A model generated the notes under the pieces. That model saw only the letters and a program-made list of their open reading frames with translations. It was not told the origin of the DNA and ran no database searches. The translations under genes and the position numbers were made by a program. A stretch of 64,000 nt of DNA from the NCBI GenBank assembly GCA_934668345.1, contig CAKUNE010000002.1:62001-126000 (forward strand). The letters are read 5' to 3'. Shown here piece after piece: positions 48,340-57,086 of the stretch (positions within the stretch are counted from its first letter, which is position 1; each line of letters starts with the position of its first letter). This DNA comes from an uncultured Collinsella sp. (lineage in GTDB: Bacteria; Actinomycetota; Coriobacteriia; Coriobacteriales; Coriobacteriaceae).

Positions 48340-50649
48340 ATGGCATTGACCCCCAGCGAGGCATATGCGGCAAAGCAGCCGTTTGTGGATAAGGAGACGC
48401 TCGAACACATCGTCGAGCAGTTCCCCACGCCGTTTCATCTATACGACGAGGCGGGCATCCGCCGCAACATGCAAGAGGTGCGCGACGCCTTTGCGTGGAA
48501 CCCGGGGTTTAAGGAGTACTTTGCCGTCAAGGCCAATCCCAATCCGGCACTTATCTCCATTCTCAACGAATACGGCTGCGGTTGCGACTGCTCGAGCTAT
48601 ACCGAGCTCATGATCGCCCGCTCGCTGGGTATCACGGGACACGACATCATGTTCTCGTCCAACGACACGCCGGCTGCCGACTTTGAGCTCGCCGACAAGC
48701 TGGGCGCCATCGTCAACTTTGACGACATCAGCCATATCGAGTTCTTTGAGCGTGTCGCGGGGCCCATCCCCAAGACAGTCAGTTGCCGCTTTAATCCGGG
48801 CGGCTTGTTCCAGCTCTCCAACGGCATCATGGACAACCCGGGCGACTCCAAGTACGGCATGACCACCGAGCAACTCTTCGAGGCATTCCGCATGCTCAAG
48901 GCCAAGGGCGCCGAGGATTTTGGCATCCACGCCTTCCTTGCCAGCAACACCGTCACCAACGACTACTACCCCAAGCTCGCGCGCATCCTCTTTGAGCTTG
49001 CCGTGCGCTTGGAGCGCGAGACCGGTGCACATGTCGCCTTTATCAACCTGTCCGGCGGAGTGGGTATCCCCTACCTGCCCGAGCAGCAGGCCAACGACAT
49101 TCACGCCATCGGCGAGGGCGTACACGCAGCCTACGACGAGATTCTGGTTCCCGCCGGCATGGGCGATGTGGCGATCTGCACCGAGATGGGCCGCTTTATG
49201 ATGGGCCCCTACGGATGCCTGGTCACCAAGGCCATCCACGAAAAGCAGATTTACAAGGACTATATCGGCGTCGACGCAAGCGCCGTCGATCTCATTCGCC
49301 CTGCCATGTATGGCGCCTACCACCACGTTACAGTGATGGGCCAGCCGGGTGGCCCCGACAAGTCCGCAGCTCCCGTCACGGAGACGTACGACATCACCGG
49401 CAACCTGTGCGAGAACAACGACAAGTTCGCCATCGACCGCGAGCTGCCGCATATCGACATGGGCGATGTGCTGGTGATCCACGATACGGGCGCGCACGGC
49501 TACTCCATGGGCTACAACTACAACGGCCGCCTGCGCTCCGCCGAGGTGCTGCTGCGTCCCAACGGTTCCGCGGAGCTTATCCGTCGCGCCGAGCGCCCGG
49601 GCGACTACTTCGCCACGCTCGACGTACTGCCGTGCGGACGCGAGTTGCTGGCCAAATCGCGCGCCGAAAGCGCCCGCCGTCGTGCTCAGGACGAGCGTCT
49701 GGCAGTCGCTGCCCAATGGAACAAACGCATCCAAATCGCAGAAGCGAAGGAGAAGAATATGGATATCCGCAACCTCGAGGGCTCAATCGTCGCCCTCGTT
49801 ACGCCGTTTAAAAAGGACGGCAGCGTCGACTTCGACGCGCTCGAGCGCCTTATTGATTTCCATCTGCAGAATGGCACCGACGCCATCCTCACCTTGGGCA
49901 CCACCGGCGAAAGCGCCACGATGACCGATGACGAGGACAACTCCGTTGTCGCCGCCGTGGTCAAGCAGGTCGCAGGCCGTATCCCCGTCATCGCCGGCTC
50001 GGGCTCCAACTCCACGCAGACGATGCTCACCAAGTCGCTCACCTACCAGGGCCTGGGCGCCGACGGCCTGCTGCTTATCACCCCTTACTACAACAAGTCC
50101 AACGAAGAGGGCATCTACCAGCACTTTAAGACCGTGGCCGACGCCGTGGACATCCCCTGCATCCTGTACAACATTCCCGGCCGTTGCGGTTGCGGCATCA
50201 GCGAGCGCAATGTCGAGCGCCTGGCAGCACATCCCAACATCATGGGCATCAAGGAGGCCTCGGGCAACGTCGCCTATGCCGCCAAGATCGCGCATCTGCT
50301 GTCCGACGACTTCCGCATGTACTCGGGCGAGGATGCGCTTACCGTGCCGCTCATGAGCCTGGGCGCCTCGGGCACTATCAGCGTGTGGGCCGACGTGCAA
50401 CCGCAACTCGTACACGACATGTGCCGCGCCTACCTGGACGGTGACGTGGAGCGCGCCCGCGAGATCCAGATTGCCGGTCAGCCGCTCATCAACGCCCTCT
50501 TTAGCGAGGTCAACCCCATCCCCGTTAAGGAAGCGCTCGCCCAGATGGGCATGATCGAGGCCAACTATCGCATGCCGCTGTGCCCCATGGCAGACGACAC
50601 GCGCGCCACACTTACCGATGCTCTGAAGGGAGCTGGTCTGCTTGATTAA
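48340..50649 (+). CDS. lysA-dapA: Diaminopimelate decarboxylase fused in frame to dihydrodipicolinate synthase
   Basis: One open frame of 769 codons. Residues 1-473 are LysA (PLP Lys64 in FAVKANPNP, SGGVGIPYLP, CTEMGRFMMGPYG, YGAYHHV), which makes lysine from meso-DAP. Residues 474-769 are DapA (GSIVALVTPFKKDGSVDFDA, TLGTTGES, YNIPGRCG, Schiff-base Lys in GIKEASGN), which makes hydroxytetrahydrodipicolinate from pyruvate and aspartate semialdehyde. A basic helical linker joins them and no stop intervenes. Yet an AAGGAG lies 6 nt before an in-frame ATG (49759) exactly at the DapA N-terminus, so free DapA may also be made. Confidence 0.88.
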   Translation: MALTPSEAYAAKQPFVDKETLEHIVEQFPTPFHLYDEAGIRRNMQEVRDAFAWNPGFKEYFAVKANPNPALISILNEYGCGCDCSSYTELMIARSLGITGHDIMFSSNDTPAADFELADKLGAIVNFDDISHIEFFERVAGPIPKTVSCRFNPGGLFQLSNGIMDNPGDSKYGMTTEQLFEAFRMLKAKGAEDFGIHAFLASNTVTNDYYPKLARILFELAVRLERETGAHVAFINLSGGVGIPYLPEQQANDIHAIGEGVHAAYDEILVPAGMGDVAICTEMGRFMMGPYGCLVTKAIHEKQIYKDYIGVDASAVDLIRPAMYGAYHHVTVMGQPGGPDKSAAPVTETYDITGNLCENNDKFAIDRELPHIDMGDVLVIHDTGAHGYSMGYNYNGRLRSAEVLLRPNGSAELIRRAERPGDYFATLDVLPCGRELLAKSRAESARRRAQDERLAVAAQWNKRIQIAEAKEKNMDIRNLEGSIVALVTPFKKDGSVDFDALERLIDFHLQNGTDAILTLGTTGESATMTDDEDNSVVAAVVKQVAGRIPVIAGSGSNSTQTMLTKSLTYQGLGADGLLLITPYYNKSNEEGIYQHFKTVADAVDIPCILYNIPGRCGCGISERNVERLAAHPNIMGIKEASGNVAYAAKIAHLLSDDFRMYSGEDALTVPLMSLGASGTISVWADVQPQLVHDMCRAYLDGDVERAREIQIAGQPLINALFSEVNPIPVKEALAQMGMIEANYRMPLCPMADDTRATLTDALKGAGLLD
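49759..50649 (+). CDS. dapA: Dihydrodipicolinate synthase (internal start within the fusion)
   Basis: A 296-residue DapA read from an internal ATG with AAGGAG 6 nt upstream, at the expected N-terminus MDIRNLEGSIVALVTPF. It is given as an alternative product of the lysA-dapA frame. Free DapA is a tetramer subject to lysine feedback; fusion to LysA would constrain this. Its stop overlaps dapB by 8 bp. Confidence 0.75.
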   Translation: MDIRNLEGSIVALVTPFKKDGSVDFDALERLIDFHLQNGTDAILTLGTTGESATMTDDEDNSVVAAVVKQVAGRIPVIAGSGSNSTQTMLTKSLTYQGLGADGLLLITPYYNKSNEEGIYQHFKTVADAVDIPCILYNIPGRCGCGISERNVERLAAHPNIMGIKEASGNVAYAAKIAHLLSDDFRMYSGEDALTVPLMSLGASGTISVWADVQPQLVHDMCRAYLDGDVERAREIQIAGQPLINALFSEVNPIPVKEALAQMGMIEANYRMPLCPMADDTRATLTDALKGAGLLD

Positions 50650-51382
50650 GACTGTCATTATGGGAACGGGCCGCATGGGCTCGCTCATCCGCACCACCGC
50701 CGAGGGCATTGTCGATGCCGCCGGTCAGCCCGTTTTTGACATCGTTGCTCAAATCGGCTTTGATCTGACCGAGCTCGAGAGCGCCCCGGCGGCCGATGTG
50801 ATCATCGACTTCTCGAACGTCGTGACCTTTGACGCCGTTGTCGCCTATGTCGAGCGCACGGGCGCTGCACTGGTCTCGGGCACCACGGGATATACGCCCG
50901 AGCAGATGGACCGCCTGCGCGAGCTGGGTCAGGGCGCCCGCGTCATGCACTCCGGCAACTACTCCATCGGCATCGCAGCCTTGCGCCATCTGGTAGCCCA
51001 GGCAACGCGCGAGCTGCCCGGCTTTGACTGCGAGATCGTCGAGACACACCACAACCAAAAGGTCGACGCCCCCAGCGGCACGGCCAAGCTGCTGCTCGAT
51101 GCCGTCGTCGAAGCCGAGCCTGAGGCCGGATACCATCCCGTCTACGGCCGTGAGGGCATGTGCGGCGCCCGCGACCCCAAGGAGATCGGCATGCATTCGC
51201 TACGCGGCGGCACCGTCGCCGGCGTGCACGAGGTGAGCTTCTTTGGCCAGGACGAGGAAGTCACGCTCAGCCATCGCGCCGCGAGCCGCCAGATCTTCGT
51301 CAACGGCGCCCTGGCCGCCGCTCAGAAGCTCGTTGCCCGCGACCCCGGCTTCTACACCTTCGACCAGGTCATGTTTGCCTAA
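50642..51382 (+). CDS. dapB: 4-hydroxy-tetrahydrodipicolinate reductase
   Basis: A 246-residue NAD(P)H enzyme. The N-terminal strand and loop IKTVIMGTGRMG is the dinucleotide-binding site; VSGTTGYT and the catalytic ETHHNQKVDAPSGTA follow. A TTG start at 50642 is chosen since the first beta strand begins there and GGGAG lies upstream; the first ATG (50660) would cut that strand. It overlaps the dapA stop by 8 bp, which suggests coupled translation. Confidence 0.92.
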   Translation: MIKTVIMGTGRMGSLIRTTAEGIVDAAGQPVFDIVAQIGFDLTELESAPAADVIIDFSNVVTFDAVVAYVERTGAALVSGTTGYTPEQMDRLRELGQGARVMHSGNYSIGIAALRHLVAQATRELPGFDCEIVETHHNQKVDAPSGTAKLLLDAVVEAEPEAGYHPVYGREGMCGARDPKEIGMHSLRGGTVAGVHEVSFFGQDEEVTLSHRAASRQIFVNGALAAAQKLVARDPGFYTFDQVMFA

Positions 51383-51421
51383 CCAATCATTAACCAAGCC
51401 CACGTAAAGGAGAAACAGTAT

Positions 51422-52141
51422 ATGAGCAACGCAGCCGAGATGGATGCCCAGGAGATTATCAATTACATCGCCACCGCGCCCAAGAAGACGCCCGTCAAGC
51501 TGTATGTGCGCGAGAAGCCCGGCATGAAGGTTGCCTGGGGCGATGCGCACGTCTATGGCGGTCGTCGTGGCAAGACCGTCTTTGGCGACTGGGATGAGCT
51601 CAAGACCATCCTCGACGCCAACGCCGACTCCATCGACTACTACGACGTCGAGAACGATTGCCGCAATTCCGCCGTCCCCATGCTCGACCTTAAGGGCATC
51701 AACGCCCGCATCGAGCCGGGCGCGATTATCCGCGACCGCGTCGAGATCGGCGACCGCGCCGTCATCATGATGGGCGCCATCATCAACATCGGCTCTGTCA
51801 TTGGCGAAGGTTCCATGATCGATATGGGCGCCGTGCTAGGCGGCCGCGCCACCGTGGGCAAGAACTGCCACATCGGTGCCGGCACCGTACTGGCGGGCGT
51901 CGTTGAGCCCGCGAGCGCCACGCCCGTCATCATCGAGGACGATGTCATGATTGGCGCAAACGCCGTGGTCCTGGAGGGCGTGCGCGTGGGCAAGGGCGCC
52001 GTCGTAGCCGCCGGTGCCGTATGCGTCGAGGACGTCCCCGCCGGCGCCGTCGTGGCCGGCGTTCCCGCCCGCGTCATCAAGATGCGCGACGAAAAGACCG
52101 ACAGCAAGACCGGCCTGGAAGAGGGTTTGCGTCAACTCTAG
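51422..52141 (+). CDS. dapH: Tetrahydrodipicolinate N-acetyltransferase
   Basis: A 239-residue acetyltransferase of the DapH group. An N-terminal domain ([20 protein letters not shown]) is followed by left-handed beta-helix hexapeptide repeats ([39 protein letters not shown]). It puts the pathway on the acetylase branch, needing an aminotransferase and an N-acetyl-DAP deacetylase. AAGGAG lies 9 nt before the ATG. It ends the lysine operon, with a terminator after it. Confidence 0.93.
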   Translation: MSNAAEMDAQEIINYIATAPKKTPVKLYVREKPGMKVAWGDAHVYGGRRGKTVFGDWDELKTILDANADSIDYYDVENDCRNSAVPMLDLKGINARIEPGAIIRDRVEIGDRAVIMMGAIINIGSVIGEGSMIDMGAVLGGRATVGKNCHIGAGTVLAGVVEPASATPVIIEDDVMIGANAVVLEGVRVGKGAVVAAGAVCVEDVPAGAVVAGVPARVIKMRDEKTDSKTGLEEGLRQL

Positions 52142-52179
52142 AGGCGTGTCAGCCTGCAGCGCAATTCAATCCCAAGCAA

Positions 52180-52217
52180 AAAGGCCGAAGCCCAATCTGG
52201 GGCTTCGGCCTTTCTTT
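52180..52217. terminator. Two-way terminator between dapH and ndpA-like gene
   Basis: AAAGGCCGAAGCCC pairs with GGGCTTCGGCCTTT (14 bp), flanked by AAAAA and TTTCTTT, so it serves both converging genes. Confidence 0.9.
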
Positions 52218-52240
52218 ATTCTGCAGCGTCCAAGCGCGGC

Positions 52241-53245
52241 TTATCGGTTCTCGATGCTTCCGATGTTCTTGAGTTCGATGGAGATGAGGCCGTTGGGCTC
52301 GTTGACGAACTCGATATACTCGGAGTTCGAGCCCATCTCGGCCGGGAAGCTAATCTCGATGCCCGTATCGGTACGAATCTTGTGATTGCGCACGGCCGCG
52401 CGCTCGACCTGTTTGCGCTCCACGGGCACGCGCTCGGGAACCTTTTCCTCGGTCAGTGCCGCACGCACGCTCTCCTTAATGACCGGCTCGTCCTCAAAGA
52501 CCTCGTCTACGATATCCCAGGGCGGCAGTTCCTCATCGTCTTCGACCTTCTCGGCAACAGCGGCTTTGACCTTGGCGAGCGCCACAGCCGTGTTGGCGCC
52601 GTGCTCCTCGGCAACCTCCTCGACCACACGCGTCACGGTGTCGATAATCTCCTTGCCCGACACGCCTGTATCGCACTGCAGCAGGCCGTCGGGAATAAGC
52701 ATACGGTCCTCGCCGGCGATCTTGCGCTTTTTGTCCACGTAGCCGATCTCCATGGTGCTCGCACGCACAATAGCGTAGCTCGGCACCTTTTGGGAAGGAT
52801 TCGGCAGGATAGCGTAGTGACGCGCGATGTCGTTGCGCACCTCGCCCTCCTCGCGGCCCACCTCGTGCATAAAGGCCTGCTTGGAGCCAAGCAGCATGAC
52901 GGCAAACCAGCGGGCGTCCTCGTCATCGTCAAAGTCCGCCACAAGCACGTCGGTGGACTCGGCCTTCTCGGCTTTGGTGAGCTCGGAGGAAATGAACTCC
53001 GCAATCTGCTGCGACAGGTCCACGAACTCGCGCTCGCCAAAGAAATAACCCTTGAGCTCGCCGCCGAATGCGGAGTTCTCGGCAAATGTGGCGCGCTTGT
53101 TATCTGCCGAAGTACGGGCGCGACGCAGGTGCGTGGTCACGAAGTTGCGCACGGTACGGCTCTCGATATCGAGCTCGCGTTGGCTCATGACGTTGACGGC
53201 CGAGTCAAAGTCCAGGATATGCAAGATCGCGTGATTGATTTTCAT
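52241..53245 (-). CDS. NdpA/YejK-like nucleoid-associated protein
   Basis: A 334-residue cytoplasmic protein of the nucleoid-associated 37-kDa family. The N-terminal KINHAILHILDFDS, then DVLVADFDDDEDARWFAVMLLGSKQAFMHEV and the CDTGVSGKEIIDTV segment near residue 190 fit the family. An acidic middle third (EKVEDDEELPPWDIVDEVFEDEP) stands out. GGAA lies 8 nt before ATG 53245. Exact role in the cell unknown. Confidence 0.75.
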   Translation of the reverse strand: MKINHAILHILDFDSAVNVMSQRELDIESRTVRNFVTTHLRRARTSADNKRATFAENSAFGGELKGYFFGEREFVDLSQQIAEFISSELTKAEKAESTDVLVADFDDDEDARWFAVMLLGSKQAFMHEVGREEGEVRNDIARHYAILPNPSQKVPSYAIVRASTMEIGYVDKKRKIAGEDRMLIPDGLLQCDTGVSGKEIIDTVTRVVEEVAEEHGANTAVALAKVKAAVAEKVEDDEELPPWDIVDEVFEDEPVIKESVRAALTEEKVPERVPVERKQVERAAVRNHKIRTDTGIEISFPAEMGSNSEYIEFVNEPNGLISIELKNIGSIENR

Positions 53246-53356
53246 ATACGGCATTCCGTTCTAGATCGAATTGAGCACGAATCAGTATAGCGGTCGCGCC
53301 GGTCCCAAGCGCATCGAAGATTGGTGCATCGGGGACAGGTCGCTTTGCGCCAGTGG

Positions 53357-54517
53357 CTAGTGCAGAAGCTCGGACTGCCATGCCTCGAGCTGCTCCGCTA
53401 GGCTCTTGCCAGCGATGGGAACATTGAGCTCGGCGCGCTTGGGCAGCAGCGCACATTTTAGAATTGCTACGATCGTCTGCGAAATAAAGCGGCGCGTATC
53501 CTTGTCGAAGCCTTGGGCAGCCTGAAGCATCACCGGCAGGCTCTCGCGCAGATTCCCTGCGATATCTGCAAACCGTTCGGCGCCCGTAGCCTCAAACACG
53601 GAAAACAGCGCGTCCACAAAGCGCTCGCGTTCGGCAGGCTCCACCGCAAGCAACATCTCACGAATAGAGCTATCGACGTATCGCGCGCCGGCAGACAGAC
53701 GCTCGCAATACACAAAGTCGCAGCCGTCAATGACCCAGCTAAAGGGATTGTGCTGCAGCAGACTGAATTCGGTGCTCTCGACAATGGCGTAATCCTCCTG
53801 CGTCTCGAACATCATGCCGAAAATCGACGACTGCGGCAGGGTTTTATCGATGCGACCGGACAGGCCCGCAAAGGCATCGCCACTCAGGAACTCCTCGACA
53901 AAGCCGGGGCCATCATGCGAGAAGGCCCTCTCGATTCGGTCACCAGCGGCGTCAGAGCACATCGCCGCGCCATACACCGCCAAGTTGCCGCCTTTGGAAT
54001 GGCCTCCGCACAAGAGCGGCCCGTCTATTGCGGCTGCCGCCTCGTCCACATAACGTGCCGCAGATTTCTGAGAGGGCACGGGACACCGGAACGCCATGTT
54101 AAAGTCCTCTTTCCAGCCCACGATCGTGCTGTCGGTCCCGCGGAAGGAAAGGTAGCTAAATCCTGCCGGAAATCGGAACGTCATGGCTGCAAATTGCTCC
54201 GTCATCGACGCATCGTTCACGTCACGATAACCGCAAACGCGCACGCCGCGGTAGCGAGGACTTGCCGCAACAGCCTCCAGCAAGGCGCGACTCTCCTCCG
54301 GGTCCCACAGGTCACCAATCATGTCCTGGTAGCACTCGGCACGCAGCAGTTCACGCACGTCCAGCCCCTGCCAGCCGGCAAGCTCCGGCATATCCCCCGG
54401 CAAGCGCAAATACGACAGCCATGCAAACACCAGGCTGTCCACCGCGCAAAACGGCCGATCCTCAAACGAATCAAACGCCGTCTGGGCATACGTCAAAAAG
54501 TTAGGCGAATCCGACAT
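53357..54517 (-). CDS. Mbeg1-like alpha/beta hydrolase (DUF2974)
   Basis: A 386-residue protein with a lipase-like nucleophile elbow GGHSKGGNLAVYGA (Ser) and a preceding SYLSFRGTDSTIVGWKEDFNM segment, as in Mbeg1-like proteins. No signal peptide is seen, so it is cytoplasmic. The ATG at 54517 has GGAG upstream; an in-frame GTG/ATG 42 bp upstream lacks support. The substrate is unknown. Confidence 0.75.
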   Translation of the reverse strand: MSDSPNFLTYAQTAFDSFEDRPFCAVDSLVFAWLSYLRLPGDMPELAGWQGLDVRELLRAECYQDMIGDLWDPEESRALLEAVAASPRYRGVRVCGYRDVNDASMTEQFAAMTFRFPAGFSYLSFRGTDSTIVGWKEDFNMAFRCPVPSQKSAARYVDEAAAAIDGPLLCGGHSKGGNLAVYGAAMCSDAAGDRIERAFSHDGPGFVEEFLSGDAFAGLSGRIDKTLPQSSIFGMMFETQEDYAIVESTEFSLLQHNPFSWVIDGCDFVYCERLSAGARYVDSSIREMLLAVEPAERERFVDALFSVFEATGAERFADIAGNLRESLPVMLQAAQGFDKDTRRFISQTIVAILKCALLPKRAELNVPIAGKSLAEQLEAWQSELLH

Positions 54518-54566
54518 GCCTCTCCCCATCAACACTGGTGCAAAGTAACCTGACCCCAATGCACCA

Positions 54567-54604
54567 AAAAAGGCGCCCGGGCCGTAGGGCCCGGACGCCT
54601 TTCA
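54567..54604 (-). terminator. Terminator of ldh
   Basis: AAAGGCGCCCGGGCC pairs with GGGCCCGGACGCCTTT, and the complement of AAAAAA gives the T run on the minus strand, 30 bp past the ldh stop. Confidence 0.85.
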
Positions 54605-54633
54605 TTGTAGCCTGTTGCCCAAAAGAGCTTGAT

Positions 54634-55584
54634 TTAGCAGGAGAAATCGACGCTGTCGATGATGTCCTTTAGAGCCTTGGCAGAAGCGGTAAGCTCGCTC
54701 TGCTCGGACTCGTTCAGCGGCACGGGAACGCGGCAGACAACGCCGTCGCGACCGACGACGGTCGGCATGGAGATGGCCAGATCGGACAGGCCGTACTCGC
54801 CCACCATGAGCGAGGAAACGGGCAGAACGGTCTGCTCGTCACGCATGACAGCAGTGCAGATACGCTTAACGGCCATGGCAACGCCGTAGTAGGTGGCGTG
54901 CTTCTTCTCGATGATGGTGTAGGCGGAGTTCTTGACGTCCTCGGCGATACGCTTCTCGGCAGCCTCGTGCTCCAGATGGCCGTGAAGTTCGCAGAAGGTG
55001 CTCAGCGGCACGCCGGCAACCTGGGCGCTGGACCAAGCGACGAACTCGGAGTCGCCGTGCTCGCCCATGACGTAGGCCTGGACATCGCGCGGGTCGACCT
55101 CGACGTGGGCGCCGAGCATCTGCTGCAGACGGCCGGTGTCGAGCACGGTGCCGGAACCGATGACGTGGCCCTCGGGCAGGCCGGACATCTTGATAGCGGC
55201 ATAGGTCAGAACGTCGACCGGGTTGGAGACGATCAGCAGAATGCCGTCAAAGCCGGACTTCTTAATCTCGGGGATGATGGACTTAAAGATGTTGACGTTC
55301 TTGTTGACCAGGTCCAGGCGGGTCTCACCGGGCTTCTGGGCAGCGCCAGCGGTGACGACGATCATCGCGGCATCGGCGACATCGGAATAATCGCCGGCAT
55401 AGATCTTCATCGGCTCGGCAAACGTCATGCCGTGCGCAATATCCAGGGCCTCGCCCTCGGCGCGGTTCTTGTCCACGTCGATGAGGACCATCTCGGAGAA
55501 CAGACCGCTCTGCATCAGTGCGAACGCCGAGGACGAACCGACGAAACCGCAGCCGACAATAGCGACCTTCTTCTCGTTAACCAT
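54634..55584 (-). CDS. ldh: L-lactate dehydrogenase
   Basis: A 316-residue NAD enzyme. VAIVGCGFVGSSSAFALMQ binds NAD; AAQKPGETRLDLV has Gln, which selects pyruvate/lactate over malate; MGEHGDSE holds the catalytic His. It reduces pyruvate to L-lactate to reoxidise NADH. GGGAG lies 6 nt before the ATG. The upstream 200 bp contain ACCGTTTACC (55701-55710), also found upstream of arcA copy 1. A terminator follows. Confidence 0.94.
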   Translation of the reverse strand: MVNEKKVAIVGCGFVGSSSAFALMQSGLFSEMVLIDVDKNRAEGEALDIAHGMTFAEPMKIYAGDYSDVADAAMIVVTAGAAQKPGETRLDLVNKNVNIFKSIIPEIKKSGFDGILLIVSNPVDVLTYAAIKMSGLPEGHVIGSGTVLDTGRLQQMLGAHVEVDPRDVQAYVMGEHGDSEFVAWSSAQVAGVPLSTFCELHGHLEHEAAEKRIAEDVKNSAYTIIEKKHATYYGVAMAVKRICTAVMRDEQTVLPVSSLMVGEYGLSDLAISMPTVVGRDGVVCRVPVPLNESEQSELTASAKALKDIIDSVDFSC

Positions 55585-55783
55585 TACAAACTCCCATCTC
55601 TCTCCACAAACAAACCGCCCAGGGCGACCCGAGCGGCTTGCCGTAATCCCAATACATCCAATCGGGACTTTGATTATGCTCCTATTGCAGCAAAATATCG
55701 ACCGTTTACCGAAATTGTTTGCAGAATTCGTATAATAACTGCACGAAATCGGTTTCGAGCTATTGACTCACGAAAACGAATCC

Positions 55784-56947
55784 CTAATACAGGCCCGCTT
55801 CGCGAATAGCCTCGACTGCCAGCGCAATCTGGTCGGGCGGCAGCACCAGCGCCATACGCACGTGCCCCTCGCCCGAAGGACCAAAGCTCGCACCCGGCGT
55901 CACGACGACACCGGCCTTCTCCATGAGCTCCTCGCAAAACGCCATCGAATCGGTGCGGCCACCGGGGAGCTTGGCCCACACGAACATGGAGCCATGCGCG
56001 TTGGGACGCTCCCAGCCCAGGCCCTCAAGACCGTCGCACAGGGCATCGCGACGCTCCTGGTACTTCAAGCGCTGCGCCTCGACCTCATCGCGCGGACCGT
56101 TGAGGCAGGCGATAGCGGCCTTCTGGATCGGGAAGAACATGCCAAAGTCGATCTGGCTGCGCAGCTTGGCGAAGGCCGAGACCACGTCCTCGCGACCGAC
56201 CAAGAAGCCGATGCGGGCGCCGGTAACGTTGAACGACTTGGAGAGCGAGAAAAACTCCACACCCACCTCGAGCGCGCCGGGATACTGCAGGAAGCTGCCA
56301 CCCGGCTCGCCATCGAACACGATGTCCGAGTAGGCGTTGTCGTGGACGATCAACAGGTCGTGCTCGCGGGCGAAGGCGATGATCTCCTCGTAGACCTCAG
56401 GCGTGCCCACCGAGCCAACCGGGTTGGCGGGCAGCGACACGATCATGTACTTGGCGCGGTCGGCGACCTCAGGATCGATGCCCGCCACGTAGGGCAGGTA
56501 GTTGTGCTCGGCGACCAGCGGGTAGTACTCGAGCTTGGCGTCGGCGATCTTGGCGCCTGCCTCAAAGACCGGGTAGCACGGATCGGGAACCAAAATGGTG
56601 TCACCCGGATCGAGCAGGGCCAGGCCCAAATGGCCCACGCCCTCCTGCGTGCCGTTGCACGACTGCACCATGGACGGCGTAATGCCCGAAACGCCAAAGC
56701 GACGCTCGTAATAATCGCACACGGCCTGTTTGAGCTCGGGCAGATCGCGCAGGGCATACTTCCACATCTCGGGGTCCTGGGCGGCCTGGGTCAGCGCCTC
56801 GACCACGTGATCGTATGGCTTAAAGTCGGGCGTGCCCACGCTCATGTTGTAAATGGTCTTGCCCTGGGCTTTAAGCGCAAGAAGCTTGTTGTTGAGCGAG
56901 GCAAAAACCTCCGCGCCAAAGCGGTCGAGACGCTGCGATGCCTGCAT
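55784..56947 (-). CDS. LL-DAP/N-acetyl-DAP-type aminotransferase
   Basis: A 387-residue class I aminotransferase. NMSVGTPDFKPYDHVVEAL, CNGTQEGVGHLGLALLDPGDTILVPDPCYPVF, the cofactor Asp in VHDNAYSD and the Schiff-base Lys in SLSKSFNVTGARIGF are clear. The type resembles LL-DAP and branched-chain/alanine aminotransferases. It is a candidate for the missing N-acetyl-L-2-amino-6-oxopimelate step of the dapH route coded 4 kb away. The ATG at 56947 has AAAGGTGG upstream; the longer frame has no ribosome site. Confidence 0.85.
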   Translation of the reverse strand: MQASQRLDRFGAEVFASLNNKLLALKAQGKTIYNMSVGTPDFKPYDHVVEALTQAAQDPEMWKYALRDLPELKQAVCDYYERRFGVSGITPSMVQSCNGTQEGVGHLGLALLDPGDTILVPDPCYPVFEAGAKIADAKLEYYPLVAEHNYLPYVAGIDPEVADRAKYMIVSLPANPVGSVGTPEVYEEIIAFAREHDLLIVHDNAYSDIVFDGEPGGSFLQYPGALEVGVEFFSLSKSFNVTGARIGFLVGREDVVSAFAKLRSQIDFGMFFPIQKAAIACLNGPRDEVEAQRLKYQERRDALCDGLEGLGWERPNAHGSMFVWAKLPGGRTDSMAFCEELMEKAGVVVTPGASFGPSGEGHVRMALVLPPDQIALAVEAIREAGLY

Positions 56948-56966
56948 GGTGCCACCTTTCGATACA

Positions 56967-56997
56967 AAAAACGCGGCGCTCCGACCAGAGCGCCGCG
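56967..56997 (-). terminator. Terminator of nadE
   Basis: A perfect 10-bp stem CGCGGCGCTC/GAGCGCCGCG (56972-56981 with 56988-56997), with the complement of AAAAA giving a T run on the minus strand. It lies between nadE and the aminotransferase, so the latter needs its own promoter in a short gap. Confidence 0.85.
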
Positions 56998-57086
56998 CGA
57001 TACGGGCCATCAGATTGCAAAAGTGTAACGCTTGCATCCCCTGTTTTGGTTCAATTTAGCCAACCTTAGCCAATCGGAGCGCGGTG

